59,008 nucleotides of DNA from positions 1 to 59,008 of the IMG/VR virus record IMGVR_UViG_3300043777_000092; one strand, written 5' to 3'. Under the pieces are notes generated by a model. It searched no databases. It saw nothing but the letters and a program-made list of their open reading frames with translations, and was not told the DNA's origin. The first letter of the stretch is position 1. The number at the start of each line of letters is the position of its first letter. Shown piece after piece: positions 17,901 through 26,200 of the stretch. The position numbers and the translations under genes are program-made. This DNA comes from a virus.

Positions 17901-18446
17901 CAACGCGAGGTGCGGGGTCTGGACCATCGGCGCCGCCGTCTTCATAGCGTCCATGATCGTGTCCGGCGTGGGCTTGTTCCGCATCTGCGCGACTTGCTTG
18001 GCCCCTTCGAGCACGCTTTCCTCGGAGGCTTTGCCGATGCGGCCAAGCGCGCCCATGGCATCCTCGCGGGATTGCTCCTGCTCCTTCTCCGGTTCCCCGA
18101 TTCCCTTGTCCGTCGTTTCCTTGTACCGCTCGGATTCCAACTTCTCCTCCACCGGCAACGGGGGAATCGGCTGCCCGAACTGGCCGCGCACAGCATGGGG
18201 TTGCAACGATGAGGGAGGCAACTCCAGCGGCAATTCGCCCAGCCGACTCGCTTGGTCGGAAAGGGAAGGAAGTGGGGTCTTGAGGACGCGGGCGGCTTCG
18301 GTAAGGTCTTCTTTGGGCGCTGCTGGTGGTTTGCCTAGCTTGGAAATTTCAGACAGAACCGGATCTTCGGGTTCAGCAACGGCAACACCGCCGCCACCCA
18401 ACTTACCAATTTCGTCGAGAACCGGATCGCCATTGCCGTTTGCCAT
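8994..18446 (-). CDS. Giant polyvalent protein: N6-adenine methylase plus SNF2-type helicase, probably ejected with DNA
   Basis: This 3150-residue protein has an unstructured Pro/Glu-rich N-terminus (to about 680); a methylase-like region (about 740-1000) with KYTGWGG and the NVPFG motif near 907 in place of NPPY; a superfamily 2 helicase with Walker A HEVGLGKT near 1515, DEAH near 1673 and motif VI QVIGRGIRW near 2010; a Gly/Pro linker near 2340; and a C-terminal helical region with two hydrophobic stretches (about 2830-2890). This matches the polyvalent or DarB-like proteins described by Iyer, Aravind and colleagues, which are packaged and injected to protect or remodel incoming DNA. The C-terminus resembles their LPD38-type domain. 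It follows the ejection genes. Confidence 0.85.
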   Translation of the reverse strand: MANGNGDPVLDEIGKLGGGGVAVAEPEDPVLSEISKLGKPPAAPKEDLTEAARVLKTPLPSLSDQASRLGELPLELPPSSLQPHAVRGQFGQPIPPLPVEEKLESERYKETTDKGIGEPEKEQEQSREDAMGALGRIGKASEESVLEGAKQVAQMRNKPTPDTIMDAMKTAAPMVQTPHLALDAAIPSDATGVQANLERGLLKGVGELTTPENLALAGGMEALPATFATSAAGKVILGTGFTVPMAVQLAQTYPEVREAIAHENWDQVALLAGQAIPTAVFTAEGVRNIYEGITQGVNITKQFMRARDEFSRRQAEATTKLPETTEKPPAEASAASPEPEPEPEAPAAPEKEEAPPEKPRKSKARKVAPPEAPPEEKTAVALENAAQEIRESTAPAEPVTPVEEPGLPMEPEREVMRQPPSTSRGTPTGEEAALPAELKADLEEQAGRPLTDEEAVAMDRSNLERGMAEHGPGDTLTIREEKRAELEQPGRPGELPTEPESKFGLGEEISPEQEPQPQEDETLAEIKSVGEKTEQLKTGEESPFVSRGFRTSETSPSIDRWNKMPASERQARLIGLGFSSSIAGKPWDELQQKVQKKLSDSFQRESGTLPTEEEVPADEQPTEPGERIEQQSVGGASESPLEEIPPEDARGTGEERGTAPESGGSGGADAERLAGRDQQSRSGPPERVGGGEGEVSVPAARTRQPAQHITGSRAGHDYRITERDHLGSGGERTKYRANISAIRTLKQLESEGRLATPEEQQTLVKYTGWGGIASNQLFNSDTKGGKNWSDEYEELRGLLSDDEYKRARASTVNAHYTSAPVVGAIWDALRHLGFREGAMLEPSAGIGHFLGLEPGDLADATRRSAVELDPVSGRILKQLYQSADVRIQSFGDFRVPNDTYDIAVGNVPFGKIIVNDPGYNKHKLSIHNYFILKTLDKLRPGGVAALITSAHTLDSQEKKQRELFANRADLIGAIRLPNNAFKGNAGTEVTTDILFFRKREPGEKYAGEPFQDRQEITSGEGHQIPINEYFAKHPEMMLGNMELAGTMRRAGEPALIARPDEDLKEALTRAVAKLPEGAFVPRQAPDGLTTEASADAIPDYKEVKPYGLTVKNGKVYRRIGDAIQHEPDFPKKQIQTLKEMLGVRDVARELLQAEAKDRSTKELADLRRRLNNSYDKFRQKNGIIHSPKNERAMHADPDLPLLLSLEDYDKDTKTANKAAIFRQRVVNPTPTVTAADNAKDAMMVSLGEKGRLDFDRMAELTGKPAAELQADLKAQGLVFEDPSGHWETADRYLSGNVRKKLAAAEAAAQEDDKFRPNVEALQAVIPETVSPSKIFMKLGSPWIPDHVMKDFVGHILGLQSVRDVKLYHDDIGATYDLTVPYGVDPVLNRTRWGTARASAEWLLQQGLNLKAPTIYDPLPDNKRVVNPKETAAAEQKLNDLHAELKRWVFEDSPHGDEVSHIFNEKLNANVDWQPDGSHLTFPGMNPEIQLRPYQKNAVWRAVSGSTNTLLAHEVGLGKTYIMGAVAAEWRRLGLKKKPLIVFPTHLVPQNSGDLMRLYPGANYLIADEDSFDTMNRKEFLNRIVTGDWDAVIIGDSQFGKMPPGQAIATETTQAMLDEARDKYEEAKDNGDRETVKVVETQIANFEAQLERYQAQEKKDDVIPFNETGVDGLIVDEAHRLKSLPFPTKMGRVRGIPQTKSQRSLDSYIKAQYVTRINNGNGVVFATGTPVTNTIAEAWIMMKFLDEDNLRSLGMQNFDAWAATFGQSETKAEGSPEDPSKLRMITRFSKFDNLAQLAQMFRRTADVKFADDKGIELSRPGMVGGKMQARETEPSPALLNFIESLVSRAALVRGKKPGKGEDNMLVITGDGRKAALDMRMVDASAEDDPDSKLNQAAQDIANLYHDSRDRKTTQLVGMDFREGEGGFDSYEDLRKKLMGLGIPKNEIAFMQDYKTAAKKQKLFAQVNKGDIAVVIGHSDTLGVGVNVQRKLGAIHILAPPYRPDQVEQVIGRGIRWGNENKEVVVRNHVTKRSYDVYLWDVLTRKAEFIKSLLKGETDIGDIGDLSKTSMNYAEMKAAASGDQRLFRKIELESTLHRLEMVHSAYRDQQFDNRAKIAQLPERIDTTRKLLDATRADRTTWDARPEKFQMTVGKKVYSDRKEAGAALNSALQSTYDKGMRLGEYAGFQIYSGTPETTGRTGYLRGARSWDFKMGQGEPNEKGDIEASPAGTIQSIETIGRKIVNAEQDFHERIPRLTQELEDRREQLQKPFDKQKELDKAHGELDKLNTELGFKNAIDQNQDDGDDGQDEPQESPDDLTQSFLGLQNIYNRISQAIRRMRARNAAVSAGGGGAGVPPRRPEEGLPMEPEEPRRGAEPGEKAINIRLDKLNTSDEVLDLIRNVAKTHTARIQAQRRGRLSDAQLKQRMGEVGLDPEKLAKLKKGTALNEAEMQVAIGIMLDKGEQVREAAHRAAEANSTENLLELQRLENEYVAIQAAVSGAKAESGRALRIQRMVSEAFRSQNKGNYERVLDALGGRGLTEKQREKLLQIPEDDKVALARFLRDTAKFTTPQKVVAYWVNNILSSPRTIQRKLLGDAAMAALAVPERFVRGALDPAIARMQGRPREFFARDALAQTLAYLKSIPAGVRAGSFIVANGFDLQDATELDMPFRYELPGGLAMNWPTRLLAGATAMFKTMHFKSALAGLAMRTAIKEGLKGDAIGERATELVNDPLPGMINQAWDEARTLSLVEQPDRTLRSLLSFRENFLKIPEDVPLVGGLAPMRFVVPFATIGWNIAKNAFRYSPAGVARLGRKEVREGPEASNVLAQALVGSLIMAAIAAWAADGNITAGAPKSAQDRDAFFRSGKQPYSLKIGNHWVRYTAGWGPVALMIAAVGGWYDSFKDGGQQPNSDKIQEVAAGLGNAITDQTFFRGIQNLDQAVSDPKRYGQQFLTEIASGMIPFSGFDRTWAEALDPEIREPQGFAERIKSGLPIFSRDVPPRLDALGRPSIRRGGTGGEAFLPAPIPEDVPESNIDSELARLHDLGLRNPGFTGRFLTVQNTKIPMSRQEQNEYLGMRGNVLRGVLDEMFKSPDYQALNDQDKISEVQEAIRDVDNFARGEMISRLIERRLGPEQGQQQPQAGTLPMGAPVVQ
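16933..16948. repeat. Dispersed 16-bp palindrome, copy 3 (in a coding region)
   Basis: A perfect AGTCCAAATTTGGACT lies in the disordered N-terminal part of the giant polyvalent gene, read as Glu-Ser-Lys-Phe-Gly-Leu. This frame differs from that of copies 2 and 5. Confidence 0.95.
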
Positions 18447-18447
18447 G

Positions 18448-19395
18448 CTAACCCGCCGGCTGCTGTGCCAGTCTCTTCATCTGATCCGTTGAAAGCCCGG
18501 GTAGTTTGCGCGTGCTCGCCGGTCGCTGCATCTCGCGAATTCGCTGCCGCAGCGCGGACTTCGCGGCGGGGTCGAGGCTCTTCAGCCCTTCAACCGCATC
18601 GAGAGCCTTCTGCGCGTCTCCGCCGAATTGCTTAACGAGTGCGCCCGCGTAGGTTTCGATCTTGCCAGCGTCGGGCTTCGCTTGCGTGGACCGCGGCGAC
18701 TTCGGAGCGAACGTCTTCGGTTCTCCCTTGGCAATAACTTTCCCCGTGCCCGGCTCGATCGCTTCCTGTCCTTGGCCAAGAACCAGTGGCCGTTCGGGTG
18801 CGGATGGCTTCGTTGCCTTGTGCAGCGGCGCAACCTCCGGTTCATTCGGCAGCGGCAGACTCCCGGTTTTCTCCGGTTCCATGTTCGTTACGGGTCGCGC
18901 TTGGGCTGACTCAGGATCAATCGACATGATGCCCGCGTCGGTGTCCTCAATGACAGGCTTCACCTTGCCTTGCTGCCTCACTCCCTCTTCGGCTAATTGC
19001 GTCTGCCGTTCCGCCGTGGCCTCGGCCTGCTTGGACCGCGCCGCTTCGAGGGCATTCCGGTACTGATCGTCGTACATCTGGCGCGCGAGCATTTGCTGGC
19101 GCAGTTGCATTTCCTGTTGCATCATCTGCTGCTGTTGCTGCCTGTATCTCATGCCCTGCTCGGCAGCGAAGCCAGAACCGGGTATTTTCCAATTCCCCCC
19201 AAAGCCGCCAACGCCAGCGCCTTGCACAAGTGGAAGCACGACTTTCAGGAGCTTTCCAAATTTCGTTGGCATCATCGTCGTTGAGGTCGGCGCAGCGGGC
19301 GGTTTGTCGAGCGAACTATCGACGCCCGTGATCGGGCTTTCCGATGGCGGTGCGCCAGCGCCCGTGTAGGTGGCGTTCGGATCGGTCGAGGTCAC
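18448..19395 (-). CDS. Gln-rich internal virion (ejection-type) protein
   Basis: The 315-residue protein has an N-terminal Pro/Thr-rich stretch, a glycine-rich hydrophobic segment (VLPLVQGAGVGGFGGNW), a Gln/Met coiled region (RYRQQQQQMMQQEMQLRQQM) and a Lys/Pro-rich C-terminal half. Its place, between another ejection-like gene and the polyvalent gene, and its composition fit an internal core protein. I prefer the GTG at 19395, just after the stop of the inserted HNH gene; a TTG at 19452 would overlap that gene. Confidence 0.6.
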   Translation of the reverse strand: MTSTDPNATYTGAGAPPSESPITGVDSSLDKPPAAPTSTTMMPTKFGKLLKVVLPLVQGAGVGGFGGNWKIPGSGFAAEQGMRYRQQQQQMMQQEMQLRQQMLARQMYDDQYRNALEAARSKQAEATAERQTQLAEEGVRQQGKVKPVIEDTDAGIMSIDPESAQARPVTNMEPEKTGSLPLPNEPEVAPLHKATKPSAPERPLVLGQGQEAIEPGTGKVIAKGEPKTFAPKSPRSTQAKPDAGKIETYAGALVKQFGGDAQKALDAVEGLKSLDPAAKSALRQRIREMQRPASTRKLPGLSTDQMKRLAQQPAG

Positions 19396-19403
19396 AGGTT
19401 GTT

Positions 19404-20015
19404 TCAGCGAGCACAAAGTTTTGCGCCCTTCTTGGAGTTGCAACTGTGGCAAAGCCCTTGAATATTCGTGATGAAATTTGAACCGCCCTTAGACAAGGGA
19501 ATGACGTGATCTACCGTTAGTCTCTTGCGTTTGTTACACATCGCGCAACGATGTTTTTGCCTGTCACAGACCGCGATCCACTCTTTCGCCGTAAACGAGC
19601 CCACGGAGGACTTTTCCAGAGCCCTTCGCCGATATTCTGCCTGTCGCAAGTTGTGCTTGTAATTCGGTTCCCTCTTCAGCCTTGCGGCATAACTGAAATA
19701 CTCTTTCAGTTCCTCCCTGTGAGCCGCGCGCCATTTTGCTTGGTAGGCACGGTAGCGCCCCCTGTTCTTTCTTTGCCAAGCAAGTCCGATAGCCTTCACT
19801 TTGTCTGAGTTCTGTCGATACCATCGGTGTGCGTTTGTGAGTCTTGCGGGACGGTTCCTGTAATAGCTGGCCATCGAGGACGCGCGATTTTTGTCGGGAT
19901 TCTCTCGCCGCCACTTCTTTGCTTTTTCGGGATTGTCTTTTGCCCATTGACGGCGATAAGCATACTTCGCCTGCCTGCGTATGAGAATTTCGGTAGCTTT
20001 GATGAGTGCAAACAT
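19404..20015 (-). CDS. HNH homing-type endonuclease
   Basis: The 203-residue protein has a highly basic helical N-terminus with repeated W/Y-rich units (KKWRRENPDKNR; RWYRQNSDKVKAI), a pattern seen in DNA-binding regions of free-standing HNH enzymes. A compact HNH core follows: CDRQKHRCAMCNKRKRL, VDHVIPLSKGG, then NIQGLCHSCNSKKG. It starts directly after the stop of the ejection-like gene (TAAATG) and ends just before the next virion gene, so it looks like a selfish insert. Confidence 0.9.
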   Translation of the reverse strand: MFALIKATEILIRRQAKYAYRRQWAKDNPEKAKKWRRENPDKNRASSMASYYRNRPARLTNAHRWYRQNSDKVKAIGLAWQRKNRGRYRAYQAKWRAAHREELKEYFSYAARLKREPNYKHNLRQAEYRRRALEKSSVGSFTAKEWIAVCDRQKHRCAMCNKRKRLTVDHVIPLSKGGSNFITNIQGLCHSCNSKKGAKLCAR

Positions 20016-20543
20016 TTACACTGCCCCAATTAATCCACCGACAAGATTAGACCAGAAATTATTGCTCAACGGGGCCTGCATGATCGAATTGTTGCCACTC
20101 TGCGCTGCGGTCGCAGCGCCAAGGGGATTGAGGCCCTGCGCTCCGGCAAGTTGGCGGCCAAACATGGACTGTGCTTGCGCCTGATCGTAGCTTTCCCCGA
20201 GTTGAGTGTTCTCCGCCGCCGCAAAGCCCGAGGGAAGCGCGCTACCGTAACCAGCGTTGTTTGCTGCCAATTGCGCTTTCTGCTGACCGTACTGCTGCGC
20301 AAGTTGCGGATTCTGCTGGGGATTGGAAACCAGGCTGGAGAAAAATGGGTTCGTTATCGCCGTGCCAGTGTTGAACTGGTTGGAAAGAGATGTATCAAGG
20401 GCGGCGGTGGATGATGCCGCCGCATTCTGTTGAGCTGTCGGTCCTCCGCAGGCTCGAACAAGTGGGCCATGATACTCGTAGGAGTCACGAGAGATGACCC
20501 GTCCAGTCTCAATCTCTATAACTACACGCGTGTTGCATCGCAT
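20016..20543 (-). CDS. Ejection-type internal virion protein
   Basis: The 175-residue product begins MRCNTRVVIEIETGRVISRD at the ATG at 20543, four bases after TAGGAG; a longer frame from 20594 overlaps the upstream gene and is less likely. It is rich in Ala, Gln and Asn with a YGQQKAQLAANNAGYG region. This matches the N-terminal style (EYxGPVxxCGG) of small podovirus internal core proteins. It should be a structural protein ejected early. Confidence 0.65.
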   Translation of the reverse strand: MRCNTRVVIEIETGRVISRDSYEYHGPLVRACGGPTAQQNAAASSTAALDTSLSNQFNTGTAITNPFFSSLVSNPQQNPQLAQQYGQQKAQLAANNAGYGSALPSGFAAAENTQLGESYDQAQAQSMFGRQLAGAQGLNPLGAATAAQSGNNSIMQAPLSNNFWSNLVGGLIGAV

Positions 20544-20550
20544 GAAACTC

Positions 20551-20991
20551 CTAGCGTACTTCGATCTCGTACCTGTGTGCAGGCCTTGCGCCAATCTTCA
20601 GCAGGAAGCGACGCCAATATCGCTCCGCCGTCTCAGCCACGAAGCAAAGCACAGTGTTTCCCGTGTGACCCAAATCCTCCAAGTAATCATGAATGCGGAC
20701 ATACATCAGATCACGCCCCCGCTCAGCTATTCTCAGTCCCTCCTTGTCGGCAGTCGGCGGTATCACGTGGAAAAGGCAAATATCCACCGCCGCTCGCGTG
20801 CCAACAAGGCCAATGACGCGCAAGACTTTGTCGTCGTCCCGGATAGTAGTAGCCCAGACCTTCGCGTAGCAAGGAAAAACCAATTCTGAACCGAACTGGT
20901 CTTTGGCGAATTCCTGGACGGCTCCGAACAGCGCTGGGTCACGCGGTTTCCCGTCTTGATAGAAATCTATCGGTGTAACCTTGAGGCACAC
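20551..20991 (-). CDS. Unknown protein, possible acetyltransferase-like fold
   Basis: The 146-residue protein starts with GTG (20991) eight bases after AGGAG. The C-terminal half (RGRDLMYVRIHDYLEDLGH, then AERYWRRFLLKIGARPAHRY) has the helix-then-strand layout and terminal RFLxKxGA pattern of GNAT-like proteins, but there is no clear acetyl-CoA loop. It lies directly before the ejection-type gene, as similar unknown proteins do in podoviruses. I am unsure of the function. Confidence 0.45.
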   Translation of the reverse strand: MCLKVTPIDFYQDGKPRDPALFGAVQEFAKDQFGSELVFPCYAKVWATTIRDDDKVLRVIGLVGTRAAVDICLFHVIPPTADKEGLRIAERGRDLMYVRIHDYLEDLGHTGNTVLCFVAETAERYWRRFLLKIGARPAHRYEIEVR

Positions 20992-21048
20992 AAAGGGCTC
21001 CTATGCTAAAATGGCGGCTGAACGCAACACCTTACTGGAGGTAAGGTC

Positions 21049-21558
21049 ATGCCAAAACGTCGTGTCAGGCGACATTCTGTTGTTCAGCCGCTCGATGCAG
21101 ATTATAGACTCATTCCTCTCACCAAAGGTCAGAATGCGATCGTTGATGCCGCAGACTACGATTGGCTTAACCAGTGGAACTGGACGGCAGTATGGAATTC
21201 CTGCACTAAAAGTTTCTACGGAAAGCGCCGTGGTGCAAGTATGCATCGCGTCATTCTTGGTTTGATGCCAGGGGAGCCGGGTGACCATATAAACCGGAAT
21301 ACTTTGGACAATCGAAGAAAGAATCTTCGCAAAGCCAATTTCAGCCAAAACGATTGCAATCGCGGACCTCAGGGCAACAACACGAGCGGCTACAAGGGTG
21401 TCTGTTTTAATCATGAGGGATGGGTAGCAAGAATCGCAATCAATGGAGAGACCAAATATCTTGGAAATTTCGTAACCAAAGAGGACGCTGCCCGCGCTTA
21501 TGATCGGGCGGCTAAAGAGTTGCATGGGGAATTTGCCTATCAAAACTTCTCCTCATGA
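21049..21558 (+). CDS. HNH endonuclease with AP2-type DNA-binding domain, only plus-strand gene
   Basis: The 169-residue protein has an N-terminal strand region (YRLIPLTKGQNAIVDAADYD), an HNH core (MHRVILGLMPGEPGDHINRN, then NRRKNLRKANFSQNDCN) and a C-terminal AP2-like domain (SGYKGVCFNHEGWVARIAIN). This is the usual layout of free-standing phage homing endonucleases. GGAGGTAAGGTC precedes the ATG. It is inserted in opposite orientation between a fibre gene and an ejection-side gene, and its end overlaps the fibre gene's end by six bases. Confidence 0.9.
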   Translation: MPKRRVRRHSVVQPLDADYRLIPLTKGQNAIVDAADYDWLNQWNWTAVWNSCTKSFYGKRRGASMHRVILGLMPGEPGDHINRNTLDNRRKNLRKANFSQNDCNRGPQGNNTSGYKGVCFNHEGWVARIAINGETKYLGNFVTKEDAARAYDRAAKELHGEFAYQNFSS

Positions 21559-23250
21559 GCACCCGAGTGTCACGAGTCCAGGCGGGAGCGCCACGTTGCA
21601 CAGCCATTTCGGGAAAAGTGGGTCAACGACACTGCCGCTCGATGGGATCTGGTACCCGTTAGCATTCGCGCCGCTGGCACTCGGCGTGAAGTTTGAAATG
21701 ACCGTGGCCATGCAGTTCGGGACACTTGAAGCACTGCCGCAGCTTGGCGCTCCCGGGATAGACGTGCTCGCGAAAGACGGGTTCGTTCCGAAAGTGTTCC
21801 CCGCCCCGTAGGAAAAGCCCGTGCTGGTGTTGATCCCATCGTTGTTGCCGGCCGCCGAGTACCCCCAGCTATTGTTAACCGTGTCCGTGCCGTTGCCACC
21901 GCCAACATAGAAAGCGTACTTCGGATTGGACCCGCAGCCGGTCGCGGAGTTCGTCATTCCCAAATCGTTCAGAAGCGTGGTCGTGTACGCCGCCGCTATC
22001 GTGAGATCGCCGCACCAAGTGGCGCTTTGGTTGGTATCGAGATTGTTTCCGTAAGCGGTGATGAACTCCCCGTAGATGGGAGCAGAGCTGGCCCCTGTCT
22101 TGTTCTGGTAAGCCTGGAATCCTCGGCCACCATTCCCAACGAAGAGATCGTTGTAGGCGACCGCCTGATAAATGTATGCCGTCCCGCCGGTCTGACTGTT
22201 GTCGAAATCGTCGAAGATTAAACCTTCGCCGTCCGTGGGGGCGCCACCAGCGCAGGGATTTGCATCCGTGTTCGCCCATCCGAAACTCCCGGCCACGTAA
22301 ATGTGGGTGCCTGAATTCGTGTCTGACGCAGACGGGCTATATACGCTGAATCCGCTGTAGCAAGCCGTCCCATTTTGCGCGGCGTTGTAGGCGATGCTGC
22401 CGATGATCGCAAAATAGTCCACTCCAACGTGACTGTTATTGAAGGTCACGATGCCGCCCTGCTGGCAGCCGTTCGCAATGTCATTCGCAAAGATGATGTG
22501 ATGGATCGCCGCCCCGCTCGTAGGAGGAACAGCGTTGAAGCAGGCTCCGCCTCCGCTGGTGGTGGTGGCTTCCCAGCCCTGCACCCCCCAGTAGTTTGCG
22601 CTGATCCTCATGCCGCCGCTGGCAGAGTTAGTGCTGATCTTGCAGGCGTCAAAGGTTGCGCAGATCACCCAGGCTACGTTGTTCCCGGCAGGACAGGTCA
22701 CCGCCCCCCACTTTCCAGAGGCGAAGTTCGCAGCCGAGTAGGACGTGCTCGTAGCCGCAATGATCACATCCCCGCAGTTGAGCGCGTGGTTCGGACTGAG
22801 CCACGGCGATCCGCTTGAAGTGCCGCTGTTCGAGTCGCTGCCCGTCGCGGACATGTAGTAAGTCGCGCCCGAGCTTCCGCCCGGCACTTGCGAGCCGAAG
22901 CAGTACCAGATCGAACCGTTGGAGATGGCGGTGGCTTGGTTCGATCCTCCACCCACGCAAGTCTGCCCTTCGGTCGTCACGGCCGTTGAATCGCTCACGG
23001 TTCGGACAAGTCCAGTATTGGAAGAAGCTGCTGGCAATCCTGCCACCGTCGTAGACGCTGGCTGCAAGATGCTGAATATATCGACCCATACCCCACCGAT
23101 ACACGTCCAGGGATGTCCGTTGGAACTCTCGCTGTAGGTACTTCCGCTCGCGCACGATCCGGTGGGCGCACCTGAGCCAGTCGTGGCGGATTGCGCGTGC
23201 GCCGTGCTGGCAAATGTCAAAAGCAAGCATGCGATCAATACGATCCGCAA
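21553..23250 (-). CDS. Secreted-type beta-helix spike or fibre protein
   Basis: The 565-residue protein starts with a classical Sec signal peptide, MRIVLIACLLLTFASTAHAQ. A tail-fibre-like N-terminal part is followed by repeated strand-turn units from about residue 130 (GDVIIAATSTSYSAANFASG and on) typical of a right-handed parallel beta-helix, as in pectate lyases and phage spikes. Such proteins bind or cut surface polysaccharide. A cleavable leader on a virion protein would be unusual, because phages assemble in the cytoplasm. It overlaps the preceding gene by 16 bases. Confidence 0.7.
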   Translation of the reverse strand: MRIVLIACLLLTFASTAHAQSATTGSGAPTGSCASGSTYSESSNGHPWTCIGGVWVDIFSILQPASTTVAGLPAASSNTGLVRTVSDSTAVTTEGQTCVGGGSNQATAISNGSIWYCFGSQVPGGSSGATYYMSATGSDSNSGTSSGSPWLSPNHALNCGDVIIAATSTSYSAANFASGKWGAVTCPAGNNVAWVICATFDACKISTNSASGGMRISANYWGVQGWEATTTSGGGACFNAVPPTSGAAIHHIIFANDIANGCQQGGIVTFNNSHVGVDYFAIIGSIAYNAAQNGTACYSGFSVYSPSASDTNSGTHIYVAGSFGWANTDANPCAGGAPTDGEGLIFDDFDNSQTGGTAYIYQAVAYNDLFVGNGGRGFQAYQNKTGASSAPIYGEFITAYGNNLDTNQSATWCGDLTIAAAYTTTLLNDLGMTNSATGCGSNPKYAFYVGGGNGTDTVNNSWGYSAAGNNDGINTSTGFSYGAGNTFGTNPSFASTSIPGAPSCGSASSVPNCMATVISNFTPSASGANANGYQIPSSGSVVDPLFPKWLCNVALPPGLVTLGCS

Positions 23251-26200
23251 GTGACCTCCAAAACGTCGCTGTCAACCCATGCATGCGTAGCGACAAGGTT
23301 GGTGTAGTTCTGCAGGGTGACCGAAGTTGAGGAAGTCGGAACCGACCTAGTGATGAATACGTTCCCGCTTGTGGTCGTTCCGTCAGTCACCATGCAAGCC
23401 CACCCGTGAGGCGCCGAGGGCATCGTAAGCACTCCGGTCCCGGTGTTGCTCGTTCCTACGTTGATCGTGAAGGCCGCGGTACCGTTCGAGTTCACGATCG
23501 AGGCACCCGAGCCAAACCCCGAGGCTATCGTCGGTGGAGATGATCCGGCTGGACTGCATCCGACGCACGTCCCCAAGACAGTAATGTTGTGGACGAATAC
23601 CCCGGGCCCCCCGGCGGCATTTGCCGTCGTATACTCTGATGGACTGAGATTGAAGCCGTACCATCCCGTTCCACCGTTCGATGTACCGCAGCCGAGGCAC
23701 GAGGCTGCATTATTCTCCAAACTCAACCACGAACGCATCGCGTTGCCAACGAGCGCAGGCGTGCCAGCCGTTTGCCCGGAGGTGGTCGTCAAGCTGTACG
23801 TGCAGGTGCCGTTTGTGACTGTCGTGGAATCGAAGTAGTCGGCTTCGCCACCCGATGAGGTTCCGAAATAAACGCGGCAGCCTGCCGGGAAGTAGGTACC
23901 AGTCACCGCTGAAACGGAAATGGAAGCCGACGGCCCGAGAACTATTGATTGTTCCGGGGACGGAGCGGAGAAGCGACCCGCCACGTCCTTCACGGCGACC
24001 TCAACATAGTAGGTTGCCGCAGAAAGAGAACCGCTTCCAGAGGTCAGCGTCGTAATGGGTCGTCGGAATGCGTGCGCGGCCATGTACTCGCCGCCAGGTC
24101 CGTTCGAGTCGTTGCCGCCCAGGGCAATATAGCTCGTCGATTGCGATTCACTGCCGCTTGTCGTTAGCCCAAGATCGCATCCAGAATATTTCCCGAAAAT
24201 GCTCTGCACATAGCCGCGACTGTTGATTCCCGTGCCGCCTTGACTCGGGTTCTCATACGTCCAGCCGCGGCAATCTACGCTGAGGGTTGGAGAAACCGCG
24301 CTTCCGACAAGCGCATTCCATCCAGTCGTTTGCCCGTGTATCCACACGCCATTCCCAGGTAACGGCGTGGTGTTGTAGTTGTAAACGAGCGCCAGTTGCG
24401 GGTTCATCGCGTCGCCGGTGTCCACGTCGTTGATGTTGACGTTCCCGATGGAATTATTCGTAGCGAGGCAGATGAAGCAAGGGTCGTAGTTGTCCTCGAT
24501 GTCCTCTTGCCCGGTGAAAACGAAATCTCCGAACGGGCCGCCACCACCCGGGAACGCGATGTCAACACGAACCGTGTGACTGATCCACTCAATTGTATCG
24601 AAGACGAAAACGCTCGTGTGCCCGGAGTTCGTCAAACCCAGAAACCAAACGGCCGGCACGTTGTTGTTCGCGTTGTTTGCGTTAAAATTCACGTTGTGCG
24701 CAACGCTGAAAAATGAGTTATTGTCGATCTGAAGTTCCGGGCCGCTTCCGTTGTTATTGAACGAATCATTCTCGAATGTATAAAAACCGCCAACGTCGAT
24801 GATTCCAGCCTGCGAAGTCGAGAACGTGATTCCTTTCGCGTAAATTCCGCCACCGCTGGCGACCGCGAGCGCGCCCAGGGTGGGCCAAGCAGAAAGCGTG
24901 TTGCCAGGAATGGTCAAATCGTTCGGAGAATAAATCCCGCCAAGGCCCTCCAGTGCGTAAAACCCAGTGCTCGTCGCGCCGCCAGAGAGCGCACCCTCTA
25001 TCGGAAGCCCGAACAGTTGAACCGCGCCTGCCAAGTTGATCTTTACGCCTTCGGTGCCTGTAGCAGGAAACGGAAAAGTGCTGGCGAAATAGAATCCGTT
25101 CGGAATCAGGACGATTCCTTTCGTCACGGTTGACGAGCCTCCATCTGTCGATGCCGCGGCGATAGCAGATTTTATAAACGGAGCGATGTCAGCCATGACG
25201 AACACGCCAGATACGGCATTCGTCGCTGGCGTCGCCAATGTAAGCGTGTTGCTTGCCCCGCCGGCCGTGAAAGTCGTCACGAGAGCGTCATTCGTTACGG
25301 AGGCAGGCGGCGTGGTCGGCCAGAAGCCGTTGAAGCCCGTCCAGGTGTTCGTCTCCGTCCCCTTGTCAATCGCGCCGCAGATGTTTCCCGCACTCCAACC
25401 GTTGCAAGCGAACGAATAGCCAAGCGGGACGTAGGTTATGTTGTCGGTGCTGATGTAGGTGAGGTAACCGCAGGCGTTAGAAACCGATATCCAGTAAAAT
25501 CCAACGTAGTTCGTACTGGTGCGTGTCGCTGGCGCCGTAGCCAAACTGATCGCTGCGCTGGCCGCGGAGGTCCCGAAATTGCAGTCAATCGCCGCGACTT
25601 TGTAATAGAGCGTCGTACTGCCCGCCAGCCCGATGACGTTTGGGTTAGGTGCTGCGCCCTTGGCAGGCGTTGAAAGTGTCGAGGCTGGCCCGGCGTTGGC
25701 GATAAACACGCCACAGCCGTTAGTGAGCATGTGGTTGTTGTAGGTGAGGCTGAGGGTCGAAAGTGATCCCCCAGAGATTGTGCCTACTTCACGGCTGCCG
25801 CTTACACCAGCTTCATTGCATCCACCGGACGGCATCCCGGCGGTTACATCGCGCCAGGGAATCGGCCCTCCGAAGCGGTTATTGTTCGTCCAAGCGTTGT
25901 CTGTTCCCAAGGAACTCGGTAGCGGGTTCCAAGTACCGTCTGCCCGAAGAAAATTTGTCGTTCCCCCACCAGAAGCCGGAGTGAGCCCCTGCAATGTTGG
26001 GCTGAACAGATTCAGGAAGGCCGTCAGAGTTGTGGCCGTGTACGAAGTGTTCCAAGTGGTGCCATTCCAAGAGGTGATTCCAATCGTGCTCGGGTTCGTC
26101 CCCCCGCCACCACCGCCAGTGTCGGCCGTGCAGGTGATCGAGCCATCCACATTGATCGCAAAAATGTGGTACATGCTCGGACAGGTAATGGCTTCCACGC

